Shown here: in pieces, positions 45,265-54,330 of the stretch
How the letters are laid out: the number at the start of each line of letters is the position of its first letter
Position numbering within the stretch: position 1 is the stretch's first letter
Origin: Nocardia rhamnosiphila NBRC 108938
GTDB taxonomy: Bacteria; Actinomycetota; Actinomycetes; Mycobacteriales; Mycobacteriaceae
Length of the DNA stretch: 64,000 nt
Assembly (NCBI RefSeq): GCF_000720425.1
Contig: NZ_JOAJ01000009.1
Coordinates: 526,607 to 590,606, forward strand
Reading direction: 5' to 3'
Position numbers and translations under genes: made by a program
Notes under the pieces: generated by a model
What the model was told of the DNA's origin: nothing
The model's input: the letters and a program-made list of their open reading frames with translations, nothing else
Database searches by the model: none

Positions 45265-46100
45265 CCGAACAAACCGTGTCCGCCGCGCCGGACGCGCTGT
45301 TGCACGCCGTGGTGAACAGCGATGTCGACGTCGTCGAGCTGGGGCATCCGTATACGACGGGTATGCCCTGCTCACCCAACCATCCCGGCTTCCGGATGAC
45401 CCTGATCCGCCGGCACGGCGATATGGTCCGTCCGGACGGCGGATCGGCGTCCAACGAGATCATCGTGACCGGTGGGCACGTCGGCACCCATGTGGACGCC
45501 CTGTCCCACGTCAGCCACTGCGGCAAACTGCACGGCGATATCGACGCCGAGGAAGCGCAGCGCGGCGGGCGGTTCTCCCGGCTCGGCGCGGAAACCATCC
45601 CTTTCATGCTCCGGCGCGGACTGCTGCTGGACGTGCCGCGGGTGCGCGGCGTGGATGCCCTCGAAGCCGGTCAGGCCGTCACCGAGCAGGATCTGCGTGA
45701 CGCCGCCGACGCGGCCGGGGTGACGCCGCGACGCGGGGATGTCGTCCTCATCCGTACCGGCTGGGCCCGGCATTTCGACGACGCCCAGCGCTACCTCGGT
45801 CAGCAGGACGGGGTGCCGGGTGCCGATGTGGGCGCGGCGCAGTGGCTGGCCGCCGCCGGGATCGTGGCCGCGGGCGCGGATACCACCGCCTTCGAACATA
45901 TTCCGCCCGGCAAGGGACACAGTGTGCTGCCGGTGCACCGGGTGTTGCTGGTGGAGAACGGCATTCACATCATCGAGCACCTGAATCTGGAGGACGCGAG
46001 CGCTCGCGGCCTGACCGAGTTCACCTTCGTGATGGCGCCGCTGCGCATCACCGGTGGTACCGGTTCGCCGGTGCGCCCGGTCGCGGTGGTGGCCTCGTGA
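45261..46100 (+). CDS. Cyclase family amidase (kynurenine formamidase-like)
   Basis: 279 residues, ATG overlapping the preceding TGA. Metal site GGHVGTHVDALSHVSH is the HxGTHxDxxxH motif of the cyclase/KynB family, here with Ala in the place of the usual Pro. Members hydrolyse N-formyl or other amides using Mn2+ or Zn2+ (isatin hydrolase, kynurenine formamidase). In this cluster it could open a second amide, for example a carbamoyl or half-amide formed by the amidohydrolase. Confidence 0.86.
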   Translation: MTEQTVSAAPDALLHAVVNSDVDVVELGHPYTTGMPCSPNHPGFRMTLIRRHGDMVRPDGGSASNEIIVTGGHVGTHVDALSHVSHCGKLHGDIDAEEAQRGGRFSRLGAETIPFMLRRGLLLDVPRVRGVDALEAGQAVTEQDLRDAADAAGVTPRRGDVVLIRTGWARHFDDAQRYLGQQDGVPGADVGAAQWLAAAGIVAAGADTTAFEHIPPGKGHSVLPVHRVLLVENGIHIIEHLNLEDASARGLTEFTFVMAPLRITGGTGSPVRPVAVVAS

Positions 46101-47533
46101 CCGCCGCCGCCCCCACCGCCCGCCACGACCTCACCGGTACCGTGGTCGGCCGGCTCGCCGCTCTCGCCGCGGATACCCGCACCGCCGGGCTCGCCACCGA
46201 CCTCCGCAAGGATGTGGCCCGCCGCGTCCTCGATGTACTCGGCAACTCCCTGGCCGCCCAGGGACAGCCTTCGGCCCGGGCCGTCACGGCTGTGGCGCGC
46301 GGCTGGGCCGGTGCTGCCGCGGCCACCGGTATCGGCACCGGGGAACGTTTTCCCGCCGCCACCGCCGCGCTGGTGAACGGCACCCTGGCGCATTCGATGG
46401 ATTCCGACGACACTCATCTGCCGTCGGTACTGCATCCGTCCGCTTCCGTGGTCCCGGCCGCTCTCGCGGTCGGTGAGGCCACCGGCGCCTCGGGTGCCGC
46501 GGTCCTGGACGCGGCGGGCGTGGGTATCGAGATCGCGGTGCGCCTGGGCATGGGTGGCTACGACGAAGAACTGGGTAATTCCGAGTTCTTCGAACGCGGC
46601 CAGCACGCGACGTCCATCTGCGGCGCCGTCGGCTCCGCCGCCGCGGCGGCCATGCTCTACGACCTCGACGCCGAAGGTATCGCGGACGCGATGGGTATCG
46701 CCGCCAGCTTCGGCGCCGGACTGCTGGAGGCCAACCGGACCGGCGGCACGGTGAAGCGCGCGCACTGCGGCTGGGCCGCGCATTCGGGGGTCACCGCCGC
46801 GGAATTCGCCCGGCACGGGCTCACCGGACCGCCCACCGTGATCGAGGGCCGGTTCGGATTCCTGCACGCCTTCTGCGGGGACCGGGCCGATACGGCCAAG
46901 GTCGTCGACCGGCTGGGCGAACACTGGGAACTGCCCGGGATCTTCTTCAAGCCTTATCCGTGCAACCACTTCACCCACGCCGGTATCGATGCCGCCCGCG
47001 CGCTGCGAGCGGACGGCCTCGATCCGGACGCGATCGTGGAGATCGACCTCGGCGTGCCGACACCGGTGCTGCGCACCATCGCCGAACCACCCGCCGCCAA
47101 AGCCGCCCCCGAGTCCGGCTACCACGCGGCCTTCTCCGGCCCGTTCACGGTGGCACGGGCGCTGCTCGGCGGATCCGGGCTGGGCGTGGGCCATGCCGAT
47201 TTCACCGACGACGCCGCACGCGACCCGCGCACGCTGGCACTGGCCGCGCTGGTGACCGCGCACGCCGACGCCCGGTGCGACGAGATCTACCCGCACCAGT
47301 TCCCGGCCGTGCTGCGGGTGCGCACCCGCGACGGGCAATGGCACGAAGCGCGGGTCGACCACAATCGCGGCGGCCCGGCGAATCCGCTCTCCGATGACGA
47401 ACTCACCCTCAAGTTCGACCTGAATGTCGAAGGTCACCTTTCCGCGGTGCAGGCGGGGACGGTCGCCGAGCGTGCGCTCGCACTGCCGGCGGCCGGATCG
47501 CTGGACAGTCTCATGTCGCTCGTCCGGGGCTGA
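46097..47533 (+). CDS. MmgE/PrpD family protein
   Basis: 478 residues from a GTG overlapping the preceding stop (GTGA). Family features: NGTLAHSMDSDDTHLPSVLH, HPSASVVPAALAVGEA, and YPCNHFTHAGIDAARAL. Members include 2-methylcitrate dehydratase PrpD and cis-aconitate decarboxylase. It acts on hydroxy- or unsaturated tricarboxylates or dicarboxylates. Here it likely hydrates an alkene dicarboxylate made by the FAD enzyme, or dehydrates a hydroxyacid. Last gene of the right arm. Confidence 0.9.
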   Translation: MTAAAPTARHDLTGTVVGRLAALAADTRTAGLATDLRKDVARRVLDVLGNSLAAQGQPSARAVTAVARGWAGAAAATGIGTGERFPAATAALVNGTLAHSMDSDDTHLPSVLHPSASVVPAALAVGEATGASGAAVLDAAGVGIEIAVRLGMGGYDEELGNSEFFERGQHATSICGAVGSAAAAAMLYDLDAEGIADAMGIAASFGAGLLEANRTGGTVKRAHCGWAAHSGVTAAEFARHGLTGPPTVIEGRFGFLHAFCGDRADTAKVVDRLGEHWELPGIFFKPYPCNHFTHAGIDAARALRADGLDPDAIVEIDLGVPTPVLRTIAEPPAAKAAPESGYHAAFSGPFTVARALLGGSGLGVGHADFTDDAARDPRTLALAALVTAHADARCDEIYPHQFPAVLRVRTRDGQWHEARVDHNRGGPANPLSDDELTLKFDLNVEGHLSAVQAGTVAERALALPAAGSLDSLMSLVRG

Positions 47534-47604
47534 CCCCTCCGGTCCCGGTCACACGGCCCGGTTGCGGTGGCGAACCCGCCGCTCCCGGACCGGCCGGCCA
47601 CAGC

Positions 47605-47651
47605 GGAAGAGCCCTGTGGTTCCCGGTGCCCGGGATCCGCGGGGCTCTTCC
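47605..47651. terminator. Terminator between convergent genes
   Basis: GGAAGAGCCC (47605-47614) pairs with GGGCTCTTCC (47642-47651). The loop holds a smaller TCCCGG/CCGGGA hairpin. It follows the catabolic operon and faces the end of the hydrolase gene. Confidence 0.65.
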
Positions 47652-47756
47652 ATCTCCGGGACGGCCGCTACGACGGCCGGGCGTTACGCGGGTCCGGACA
47701 GCACAGTCGATCGCGTCCCGTCGGCGGATGCGGCCCGTGGTCCGTGCCCGGTGCCG

Positions 47757-48584
47757 TCAGCGGTCGAGGAACTCCAGCAGGTCGGCGTTGAACTTCTCCT
47801 TGTCCCCCGGGACGAGGGCGATGCCGTGCGAGCCGCCCTCGTACACCTTCAGCGTCGAATCCCGGATCAGCTCCGCCGATTTGCGTCCGGTCGCATCGAT
47901 CGGCACCACCTGGTCGTCGTCTCCGTGCACGATCAGAGTGGGAATATCGAACTTCTTCAGGTCTTCGGTGAAATCGGTGTACGCGAACGCGTCGACACAT
48001 TTCACGCCGGCCTGGATGCTCTCGTGCATACCCATGAACCAGAATGCGTCGCGATTTCCCTGGGTCACTTTGTTGCCCGGGCGATTCGCGCTGAAGAACC
48101 CTTCCGATGTGTCCTTCCAGAATTGCGAACGCTCGGCGAGGATTCCGGATTTGATCTGGTCGAATACCTCGTCCGGCACACCTTCGGGGTTGCTCTCGGT
48201 CCTGCTCATCAGCGGCGGGATGGCCGAGAGCAGTACCGCGGAGTGCACCCGCCCGGTCCCGTGCCGGCCGATATAGCGGGCGAGCTCACCGCCGCCCATA
48301 CTGTGTGCCACCAGCGTTGCGTCCTGGACATCGAGACTCGTCAGCAGATCGTTCAGGTCGTCGGCGAAGGTGTCGAAATCGTAACCGTTCCACGGCTGGT
48401 CCGAGCGGCCGTGACCGCGCCGGTCGTGGGCGATACCGCGGTAACCGTTATCGGCGACGAATTTCATCTGGTCTTCCCAGGCGTCGGCGTTCAACGGCCA
48501 GCCGTGGATGAATACGACCGGGCGACCACTACCCCAATCCTTGTAATAGATGTTCACCTTGTCGCGGGTCGTGCACACAGGCAT
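47757..48584 (-). CDS. Alpha/beta hydrolase, non-heme chloroperoxidase type
   Basis: 275 residues, ATG with AGGAGG 7 nt upstream. Nucleophile Ser in [16 protein letters not shown], oxyanion [14 protein letters not shown], acid in [13 protein letters not shown], His in [13 protein letters not shown]. Family members are cofactor-free haloperoxidases and esterases. No signal peptide. The physiological substrate cannot be told. Isolated between the catabolic operon and a divergent oxidoreductase. Confidence 0.88.
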   Translation of the reverse strand: MPVCTTRDKVNIYYKDWGSGRPVVFIHGWPLNADAWEDQMKFVADNGYRGIAHDRRGHGRSDQPWNGYDFDTFADDLNDLLTSLDVQDATLVAHSMGGGELARYIGRHGTGRVHSAVLLSAIPPLMSRTESNPEGVPDEVFDQIKSGILAERSQFWKDTSEGFFSANRPGNKVTQGNRDAFWFMGMHESIQAGVKCVDAFAYTDFTEDLKKFDIPTLIVHGDDDQVVPIDATGRKSAELIRDSTLKVYEGGSHGIALVPGDKEKFNADLLEFLDR

Positions 48585-48844
48585 GGCGGAGCCTCCTTCT
48601 GTGCGTGATTCGCCGACCGGTAGCGGGTCGTGACAACGAGACGCCGCCCGAAATGCTACCGACGGAACGGCCCGGAAAAGGGCCTGTATTCATCCGTTAC
48701 GCAATCCATGCGCGACCGGAACAGGCGCCCGCGTCGACCCGTGTCGATGATCGGCCCGCCCCCGCTGTTTCCGCCCGGCCCGGGCTCCCCGGCCCCGGTA
48801 GCCTCGGGGCCGGGAGATCACCCGACGACGAGGAGTCAAACAAG

Positions 48845-49639
48845 ATGAGCCGACCAGTTCGGATCGGAGTCCAACTCCAGCCCCAGCACGCGCCCGATTA
48901 CGGACTCATCCGCGATGCCGTGTTGCGGGCCGAGGACGCGGGTGTGGACATCGTCTTCAACTGGGACCACTTCTTTCCGCTGACCGGGGACCCCGACGGC
49001 GCGCATTACGAATGCTGGACCATGCTCGGCGCCTTCGCCGAACAGACCGAACGGGTGGAGATCGGTGCGCTGGTCACCGGTGGCGGCTACCGCAATCCGG
49101 ACCTGCTGGCCGATATGGCCCGCACCGTGGACCGGATCAGTGGCGGCCGGCTCATCCTCGGTATCGGCTCGGGCTGGTTCGAGCGTGACTACGACGAGTA
49201 CGGATACGACTTCGGCACCGCCGGTAGCCGCCTGAACCTGCTCAAGGAATACCTGCCCCGCATCACCGGCCGGTTGGCGAAACTCGAGCCGCAGCCGGTG
49301 CGCGAGATCCCGGTGCTCATCGGCGGCGGCGGGGAGAAGAAGACCCTGCGCCTGGTGGCCGAGTACGCGCATATCTGGCACAGCTTCGGCGAACTGGACG
49401 TGTTCATCCACAAGAGCCAGGTGCTCGAAGAACACTGCGCGCGGGTGGGTACCGAAACCGGCAGGATCGAGCGTTCGGTGGCCTGGCCGGGCGCGGAGAA
49501 GGCGCCGGACTATCTGACGGCCGGGGCCACGCTGTTCACGGTCGGCATCACCGGCCCGGACTACGACCTGTCCCGGGTCCGCGAGGCCATCGCCTGGCGC
49601 GATGAGATCAACCCGGAGCCGGTCAGCGGTATCGCCTGA
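48845..49639 (+). CDS. LLM class F420-dependent oxidoreductase
   Basis: 264 residues from ATG with AGGAG 9 nt upstream; a much longer frame from 48605 lacks a site and conserved residues. A luciferase-like barrel with IGVQLQPQHAPDY, FNWDHFFPL and RISGGRLILGIGSGWFERDY. The latter is the usual F420-binding neighbourhood of the actinobacterial family. The coenzyme is inferred. Catalyses a hydride transfer on an unknown substrate. Confidence 0.88.
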   Translation: MSRPVRIGVQLQPQHAPDYGLIRDAVLRAEDAGVDIVFNWDHFFPLTGDPDGAHYECWTMLGAFAEQTERVEIGALVTGGGYRNPDLLADMARTVDRISGGRLILGIGSGWFERDYDEYGYDFGTAGSRLNLLKEYLPRITGRLAKLEPQPVREIPVLIGGGGEKKTLRLVAEYAHIWHSFGELDVFIHKSQVLEEHCARVGTETGRIERSVAWPGAEKAPDYLTAGATLFTVGITGPDYDLSRVREAIAWRDEINPEPVSGIA

Positions 49640-49654
49640 CCGCCGGAACAGCAA

Positions 49655-49686
49655 CGGGCCCGGTCTGCCTTCGCAGACCGGGCCCG
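49655..49686. terminator. Strong bidirectional terminator
   Basis: CGGGCCCGGTCTGC / GCAGACCGGGCCCG, a 14-bp perfect stem with a CTTC tetraloop. It follows the oxidoreductase by 15 nt and lies between convergent genes. Confidence 0.85.
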
Positions 49687-49750
49687 AGAGGTTTGTGTGC
49701 CGAGCGGATCGGGTCACCGACCCGTGTTCACCGATCCGTCGGGGCTGGGT

Positions 49751-50401
49751 TCAGTTCGCCGACTGGACCTGCTGACGCGGCGCCCACTGTGTGGTGCCGG
49801 GGGCGGCGACCAGGGTGTTGATCAGGTCGATGCCCGCGATGATCAGTGTCGGTCCACCGACGACGATGGTGCCGATGATGCCACCGAGAGCGGCCGCGGT
49901 GACGATTCCGGGTATGCCGGTCACCGGCCCGCCGGCCCACGTGGCCAGTCCGACGACCGCGCCGAGCGCGGTACCGACGAAGCCGCCGATGGCGGTGGCG
50001 ATACCCAACTGGGAGGTGAAGTTGTCCTGGGCCGCGAGGTTCTCCTGCGGTGAGGCCACCGGCTGCGCGGCGGGCCGGGCCGCGGCGACATCCTTGACCG
50101 CCGTCAGTTCGAGCACCCGGCCCTCGTCGCGCACCGTGTGCGGAAGCGGGTACTCGGTGGCACCCTCGCGTACCGCGAGCGGCAACGCCACCACGGTTGT
50201 GCCGGAGTTGTCGAGGATTTCGACTGTTTCGCCGGCGATTTCGAATGTGCCGTTGGTGAGAGTGGTGACCACTCTGTTACCGATGAGCTCGGCGCGGTAA
50301 CCGATCTCGGGCGTCGCGGGTTCCGCGTGCACGACTGCCGCGCCCACGGTGGTGGTGGCGAGCAGCGGCACTACCGCCGCAACGATCTTGCGGATCATCA
50401 T
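49751..50401 (-). CDS. Secreted protein with Gly-zipper-like C-terminus, function unknown
   Basis: 216 residues. A Sec signal peptide (1-28, ending VHAEP) is followed by a beta-rich region (about 30-90) with strand pattern IGYRAELIGNRVVTTLTNGT. The Ala/Pro-rich linker precedes a hydrophobic Gly-rich C-terminal half (about 130-200; TAIGGFVGTALGAVVGLATW) that could be membrane-inserting or a lipid-binding hairpin. This layout is common in Nocardia secreted proteins. No enzyme motif. Confidence 0.75.
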   Translation of the reverse strand: MMIRKIVAAVVPLLATTTVGAAVVHAEPATPEIGYRAELIGNRVVTTLTNGTFEIAGETVEILDNSGTTVVALPLAVREGATEYPLPHTVRDEGRVLELTAVKDVAAARPAAQPVASPQENLAAQDNFTSQLGIATAIGGFVGTALGAVVGLATWAGGPVTGIPGIVTAAALGGIIGTIVVGGPTLIIAGIDLINTLVAAPGTTQWAPRQQVQSAN

Positions 50402-50779
50402 GAGGTCTCGTGTCCGATCTTCATCACGGTGTTGCCAGTGGAATAACCAGCCAGAACTGTCGCGCAGCTATTCGCCGCCGGGCACAAACGCTGCCGCCCA
50501 GCGGTTTCGAACTGCATCGACGTTACGCGGTTGGTATCCGAAAGACATAAAAACCGTGCGAAAAATTCCCCGAATCGGTTTATAGATCGGATGATTCGGG
50601 TATTTATATCGATTTGCTATAGCGGGGAGGGAAGGGGCGCTCCCGCGAATCGCCGTCTTGCCGGGTCTGGCGCATCAACAGCTACCTGCATTGATGCGCA
50701 CTTGGTAATGTATTTCAGTGCGAAGTTACAGGTGACCGTTTCGAGCAGAGCAACCGCTTCGAGAAAAGAGGGAACACCG
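50402..50779. other. AT-richer promoter region of the His-rich gene
   Basis: 378 bp. No gene. It is the most AT-rich intergenic part of the window. It contains CCCGAATC (50569-50576) / GATTCGGG (50593-50600), a stem with a 16-nt loop, and ACCTG (50682 region) with an inverted CAGGT copy near 50730 around an AT-rich segment (GGTAATGTATTTCAG). These could be a metal-regulator region, but I cannot assign a regulator. Confidence 0.5.
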
Positions 50780-51076
50780 ATGACAACGGCACACGATCAG
50801 CATACCGACCACACGCATGTACACGGGCCGGACTGCGGTCATGTCGCGGTCCCGCACGGTGATCACGTCGACTATGTCCACGACGGACACCTGCACCGGG
50901 CGCACGAGGGGCACTTCGACGAGTGCGAAACCCACGGGCACACCGAGGCCACCTCGCACGACCACGTCCACGGTGAGGGCTGCGGTCATGTCGCGGTGCC
51001 GCACGGCGATCATGTCGACTACATCCACGACGGGCATCGGCACGCCGCCCACGACGGACACTACGACGAGCACTGA
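50780..51076 (+). CDS. Small histidine-rich protein with internal duplication
   Basis: 98 residues from ATG with AGAGGGA 6 nt upstream. 27 of 98 residues are His, with Asp/Glu. Two copies of about 35 residues contain CGHVAVPHGDHVDY (residues 19-32 and 68-81) followed by V/I-HDGH. Two Cys of the repeats (19 and 68) plus Cys49 may join the His in binding Zn2+ or Ni2+/Co2+. No signal peptide, so a cytosolic metal store or chaperone is likely. Not in an operon with a transporter here. Confidence 0.85.
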   Translation: MTTAHDQHTDHTHVHGPDCGHVAVPHGDHVDYVHDGHLHRAHEGHFDECETHGHTEATSHDHVHGEGCGHVAVPHGDHVDYIHDGHRHAAHDGHYDEH

Positions 51077-51133
51077 GCAACCGCTGCCGGAAGGTGCGTC
51101 GGCGGGCGCCACCGCGCCCGCCGATCTCTCGCA

Positions 51134-51760
51134 TCAGAGCTCCCGGACGATCGATCCCTGCTCGTCGAGTATCGCGATCGACGGGGTTCCGTCCGCCGCC
51201 ACCTGCAGCCGGATCCGCGGGCGGCCCTGCGGATCGCACAGCATCAGGCTCGTGCCCTGCTCGGTATGGGTGGACAGCAGCACACCGTTCGGATGCCGTG
51301 CCTCCTCGAGTGGTGCGTCCGGATCCCCCAGCTGCCGCATGGCCAGGACGGCGCCGCCCACCTTGCCCTCCCACTGGGCCCGCAGGTGAACGGCGTCCCC
51401 GTTGGGGTAGTCGAGGGATAGCTGGGCGCCTTCGCTCGAGGCGATGATGCCGACCTTCTCGTCACCTTTCTCGTCGTTGAAGATCAGGTAGGTGGCGTCC
51501 GGGCCCTGTCGCTCGTGCGCCGGGTAGGTCCGACCGCCGAGAACGATCGGCGGCTTCGTCGTCTCGAGCAGGAGGCGTTGTCTGCCGCGGCGGTCCACCA
51601 CAGTGAACGATCCCTCGGCCGCCGCCGTATCGCCATCCTGTCCGCTCGACTTACCGACTGCCACACCGGCGCCGAGACCGAGGCCCGCGGCGGCCAGGGC
51701 GGAGCCCACGACGATCGAGCGGCGATTCGGCGATGTACTGCTGTTCTCCCCTGATCCCAT
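51134..51760 (-). CDS. Tat-exported protein, function unknown
   Basis: 208 residues. The N-terminus NRRSIVVGSALAAAGLG has twin Arg followed by a hydrophobic stretch, a Tat-type signal. The rest (about 45-208) is beta-rich (FTVVDRRGRQRLLLETTKPP, GRPRIRLQVAADG) and may be a beta-propeller or sandwich. No motif. Not lipidated, as no Cys follows the signal. Convergent with the His-rich gene. Confidence 0.75.
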   Translation of the reverse strand: MGSGENSSTSPNRRSIVVGSALAAAGLGLGAGVAVGKSSGQDGDTAAAEGSFTVVDRRGRQRLLLETTKPPIVLGGRTYPAHERQGPDATYLIFNDEKGDEKVGIIASSEGAQLSLDYPNGDAVHLRAQWEGKVGGAVLAMRQLGDPDAPLEEARHPNGVLLSTHTEQGTSLMLCDPQGRPRIRLQVAADGTPSIAILDEQGSIVREL

Positions 51761-52048
51761 GACGCCGAGAATATTGGCCTACAAGGGGTTTCGCACGGGA
51801 ATGCCCGGCCCGGACGCATCCGTCTCGGCAGTCGCCTCGTAGTGCCGCTCGGTCAGGCGGGCGGTAGCAGCACCACCACGCACCCGACCGAGCGTTCACC
51901 CACGGCCCGATAACCGTCAGCGGCGCCGAGCGGTTCGTTGCCTGCCGGGTCGTAGCCCACGGGCCGTCGTAACGCCACGCGGCGCCACGCCGCGCGTCGC
52001 CCGGGGTCCAGGGGCGTAAGACGAGGCCCGGCCGGCGTGCGGCCGCGT
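51761..52048. other. Gene-free stretch
   Basis: 288 bp between the Tat protein and the SDR gene. I see no convincing gene, RNA or repeat. It presumably holds the promoter of the Tat-exported protein. Confidence 0.4.
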
Positions 52049-52750
52049 TCACCAGGGGCGCAGCACGATCTCGGTGGGATGGGCGTCGCGCGGGGTGTCG
52101 ATCGCGGTCCGGATGGCGCGCGCGACCGTCTCCGGGCGCAGGAACTGCTCGGGTTCGTAGGCCCGGCCCTCTCCGGCCACGATCGCGCGCTGCATATCGG
52201 TATCGATACGGCCCGGATGAATCGAGGTCACCCGCAGCGACGGCTCCTCCAGCCGCAGTGCGTCGCCGAACGCCCGCAGACCGAACTTACTCGCCGCATA
52301 CGAGGCCCAGCCGGCGTTGGCACGCAGACCCGCCCCCGAATTGACGAGCACCACATGGCCGCCCGCCGCCCGCAGGGCCGGCAGCAGCAGCCGGCTCAGT
52401 TCCGCGACGGCGATCAGGTTGGCCTCGAGCGTTTCGCGCCACTGCCGTACCGAGGATTCCGCGATGGTGCCCAGATCGGCGATACCCGCGTTGTGGACCA
52501 GTACGTCCAGCCGGTCGATCGGCCCGGTCGCGGCCGCCACCGCCGGGTAGTCGGTGAGCTCCACCGGCCACCCGGTGGCGCCGGGCAGTTCGGCCAGGAT
52601 CGATTCCAGACCGGCCGGGGTTCGCGCGCCCAGCAGCAGCCGGTGGTCCGGCGCCAGCTCCCGGGCGACCGCCGCGCCCAGTCCACGTCCGCCGCCGGTG
52701 ATCAGCGCTACCCGCTGCTCGTCCGGTGCGCGGTCGGCTTCCTGCTGCAT
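52049..52750 (-). CDS. Short-chain dehydrogenase/reductase
   Basis: 233 residues from ATG with GGAG 7 nt upstream. Nucleotide motif ITGGGRGLGAAVAREL, structural NAG in VHNAGIADLG, catalytic Ser in VVLVNSGAGLRA, YAASKFGLRAF with the catalytic Tyr and Lys. Acidic residues after strand 2 are absent (LLLGARTPAG), so NADP(H) is more likely. Substrate unknown. Its upstream region is shared with the GH63 gene. Confidence 0.9.
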   Translation of the reverse strand: MQQEADRAPDEQRVALITGGGRGLGAAVARELAPDHRLLLGARTPAGLESILAELPGATGWPVELTDYPAVAAATGPIDRLDVLVHNAGIADLGTIAESSVRQWRETLEANLIAVAELSRLLLPALRAAGGHVVLVNSGAGLRANAGWASYAASKFGLRAFGDALRLEEPSLRVTSIHPGRIDTDMQRAIVAGEGRAYEPEQFLRPETVARAIRTAIDTPRDAHPTEIVLRPW

Positions 52751-52987
52751 ATCGCCACTCCTCGGTATCGTCGCCCGCCGCGCCACCGGTCCGCTGCGTG
52801 CCGGGCGGTCCGCCGGACAGCGTGCCACACACCGCACCGCCGCCGGGGGCGCGGCGCGAGGGTTCGGCAAGTTCGTGTAGCGCATCCGAAATATGCCGCA
52901 CACCGGAGCGAAACCGGGGCTCGGTAGATATTGCGTTCACACGCACCGATGAAGCGTGCGCCCGGTCCGAACCAGCAAGATGTAGAG

Positions 52988-54325
52988 ATGGCACACCCAG
53001 GTTTCACTCCCACGCAGCTCGCCGCCCGCGCGGCCTATCTGCTGCGCGGCAACGATTTGGGAACCATGACCAGCGCCGCGCCCCGCCTGTATCCGCATAT
53101 GTGGAGCTGGGACGCGGCCTTCGTGGCGGTGGGGCTGGCGCCGCTGAGCGTGGAACGCGCGGTGATCGAGCTCGACACCCTGCTCTCGGCGCAGTGGAAG
53201 AACGGCATGATCCCCCATATCGTCTTCGCCAACGGGGTGGACGGCTACTTCCCCGGCCCGGCCCGCTGGGAATGCCGGCTGCTGGCCGCCAACGCGCCCG
53301 ACGGCCCGGACACCTCCGGGATCACCCAGCCGCCGGTCCATGCCATCGCCGTCCAGCGAATCCTGGACCATTCACGCCGGCACGGCCGCAGCACGCGCGC
53401 GGTCGCCGAAGAATTCCTCAACCGGCGCTGGGCCGATCTGGTGCGCTGGCATCGCTGGCTGGCGCACGCCCGCGACCCTCTGGGCAGCGGGCGCATTACG
53501 CTCTACCACGGCTGGGAATCGGGGATGGACAACTCCCCGCGCTGGGATCGGGCCTACGAGCATGTGGTGCCCGGTGATCTGCCGCCCTACCGGCGCGAGG
53601 ACGTCCTCGTCGTCGCCGACCCCACCCAGCGGCCCACCGATCGCGAATACGACCGGTATCTGTGGCTGGTGGAGCAGATGCGCCGCGCCCGCTACGACGA
53701 CGACGCCCTCAGTTCGGCGATGGACTTCGCGGTCGAGGATGTGTTCGTGACCGCGATCTTCGCCCTGGCCTGCGAGGTCCTCGGACAGATCGGTGAGGAA
53801 TACCACCAGGCGAAATCGGATATCCGCGAACTCTTCGGCTGGGCCGACCGGTTCCGGGCCGGCGTGGTCGCGACCACCGATGCCCGCACCGGCGCGGCGC
53901 GCGACTACGATACCCGCCTGCAGCGCTGGATCACCACCGAGACCCTGGCCATGTTCGCACCGCTGATCAGCGGCGGTCTGCCGCGGGCCACCGAACGCAA
54001 CCTGCTGCGCCTGTTCGAGGGGCCGCGCTTCTGTGGTCACCCGGATCTGCGCTACGCGCTCCCGCCCTCCACCTCGCCGGTGTCGAAGGATTTCCGGCCG
54101 CGCGAATACTGGCGCGGCCCGGTGTGGCCGGTGATGAGCTGGCTGTTCTCCTGGGTGTTCGCCCACCGCGGCTGGGCGGAACGCTCGTTCATGCTGCGGG
54201 CCGAAGCTCTACGTCAGGCCAGCGACGGCAGTTTCGCCGAGTACTACGAACCGTTCACCGGGGAACCGCTGGGCAGTATGCAGCAGTCCTGGACGGCCGC
54301 GTCGGTACTGGACTGGCTGGGTTGA
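52988..54325 (+). CDS. Glucosylglycerate hydrolase (GH63)
   Basis: 445 residues from the ATG at MAHPGFTPTQ. It hydrolyses glucosylglycerate (and mannosylglycerate), compatible solutes made in nitrogen starvation by mycobacteria. The alpha/alpha-barrel catalytic residues match the Mycolicibacterium hassiacum enzyme one position lower: Asp42 in WSWDAAF, Asp181 in SGMDNSPRWD and Glu418 in FAEYYEP. As I recall, the homologue has Asp43, Asp182 and Glu419 with length 446. The constant offset supports the start chosen. Cytosolic. Confidence 0.92.
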   Translation: MAHPGFTPTQLAARAAYLLRGNDLGTMTSAAPRLYPHMWSWDAAFVAVGLAPLSVERAVIELDTLLSAQWKNGMIPHIVFANGVDGYFPGPARWECRLLAANAPDGPDTSGITQPPVHAIAVQRILDHSRRHGRSTRAVAEEFLNRRWADLVRWHRWLAHARDPLGSGRITLYHGWESGMDNSPRWDRAYEHVVPGDLPPYRREDVLVVADPTQRPTDREYDRYLWLVEQMRRARYDDDALSSAMDFAVEDVFVTAIFALACEVLGQIGEEYHQAKSDIRELFGWADRFRAGVVATTDARTGAARDYDTRLQRWITTETLAMFAPLISGGLPRATERNLLRLFEGPRFCGHPDLRYALPPSTSPVSKDFRPREYWRGPVWPVMSWLFSWVFAHRGWAERSFMLRAEALRQASDGSFAEYYEPFTGEPLGSMQQSWTAASVLDWLG

Positions 54326-54330
54326 CCGGT

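Noticed and set aside
50682..50760. Zur or Fur box upstream of the His-rich gene
   Set aside because: TGGTAATGTATTTCA is only half palindromic, so I do not call it a metal-regulator site.
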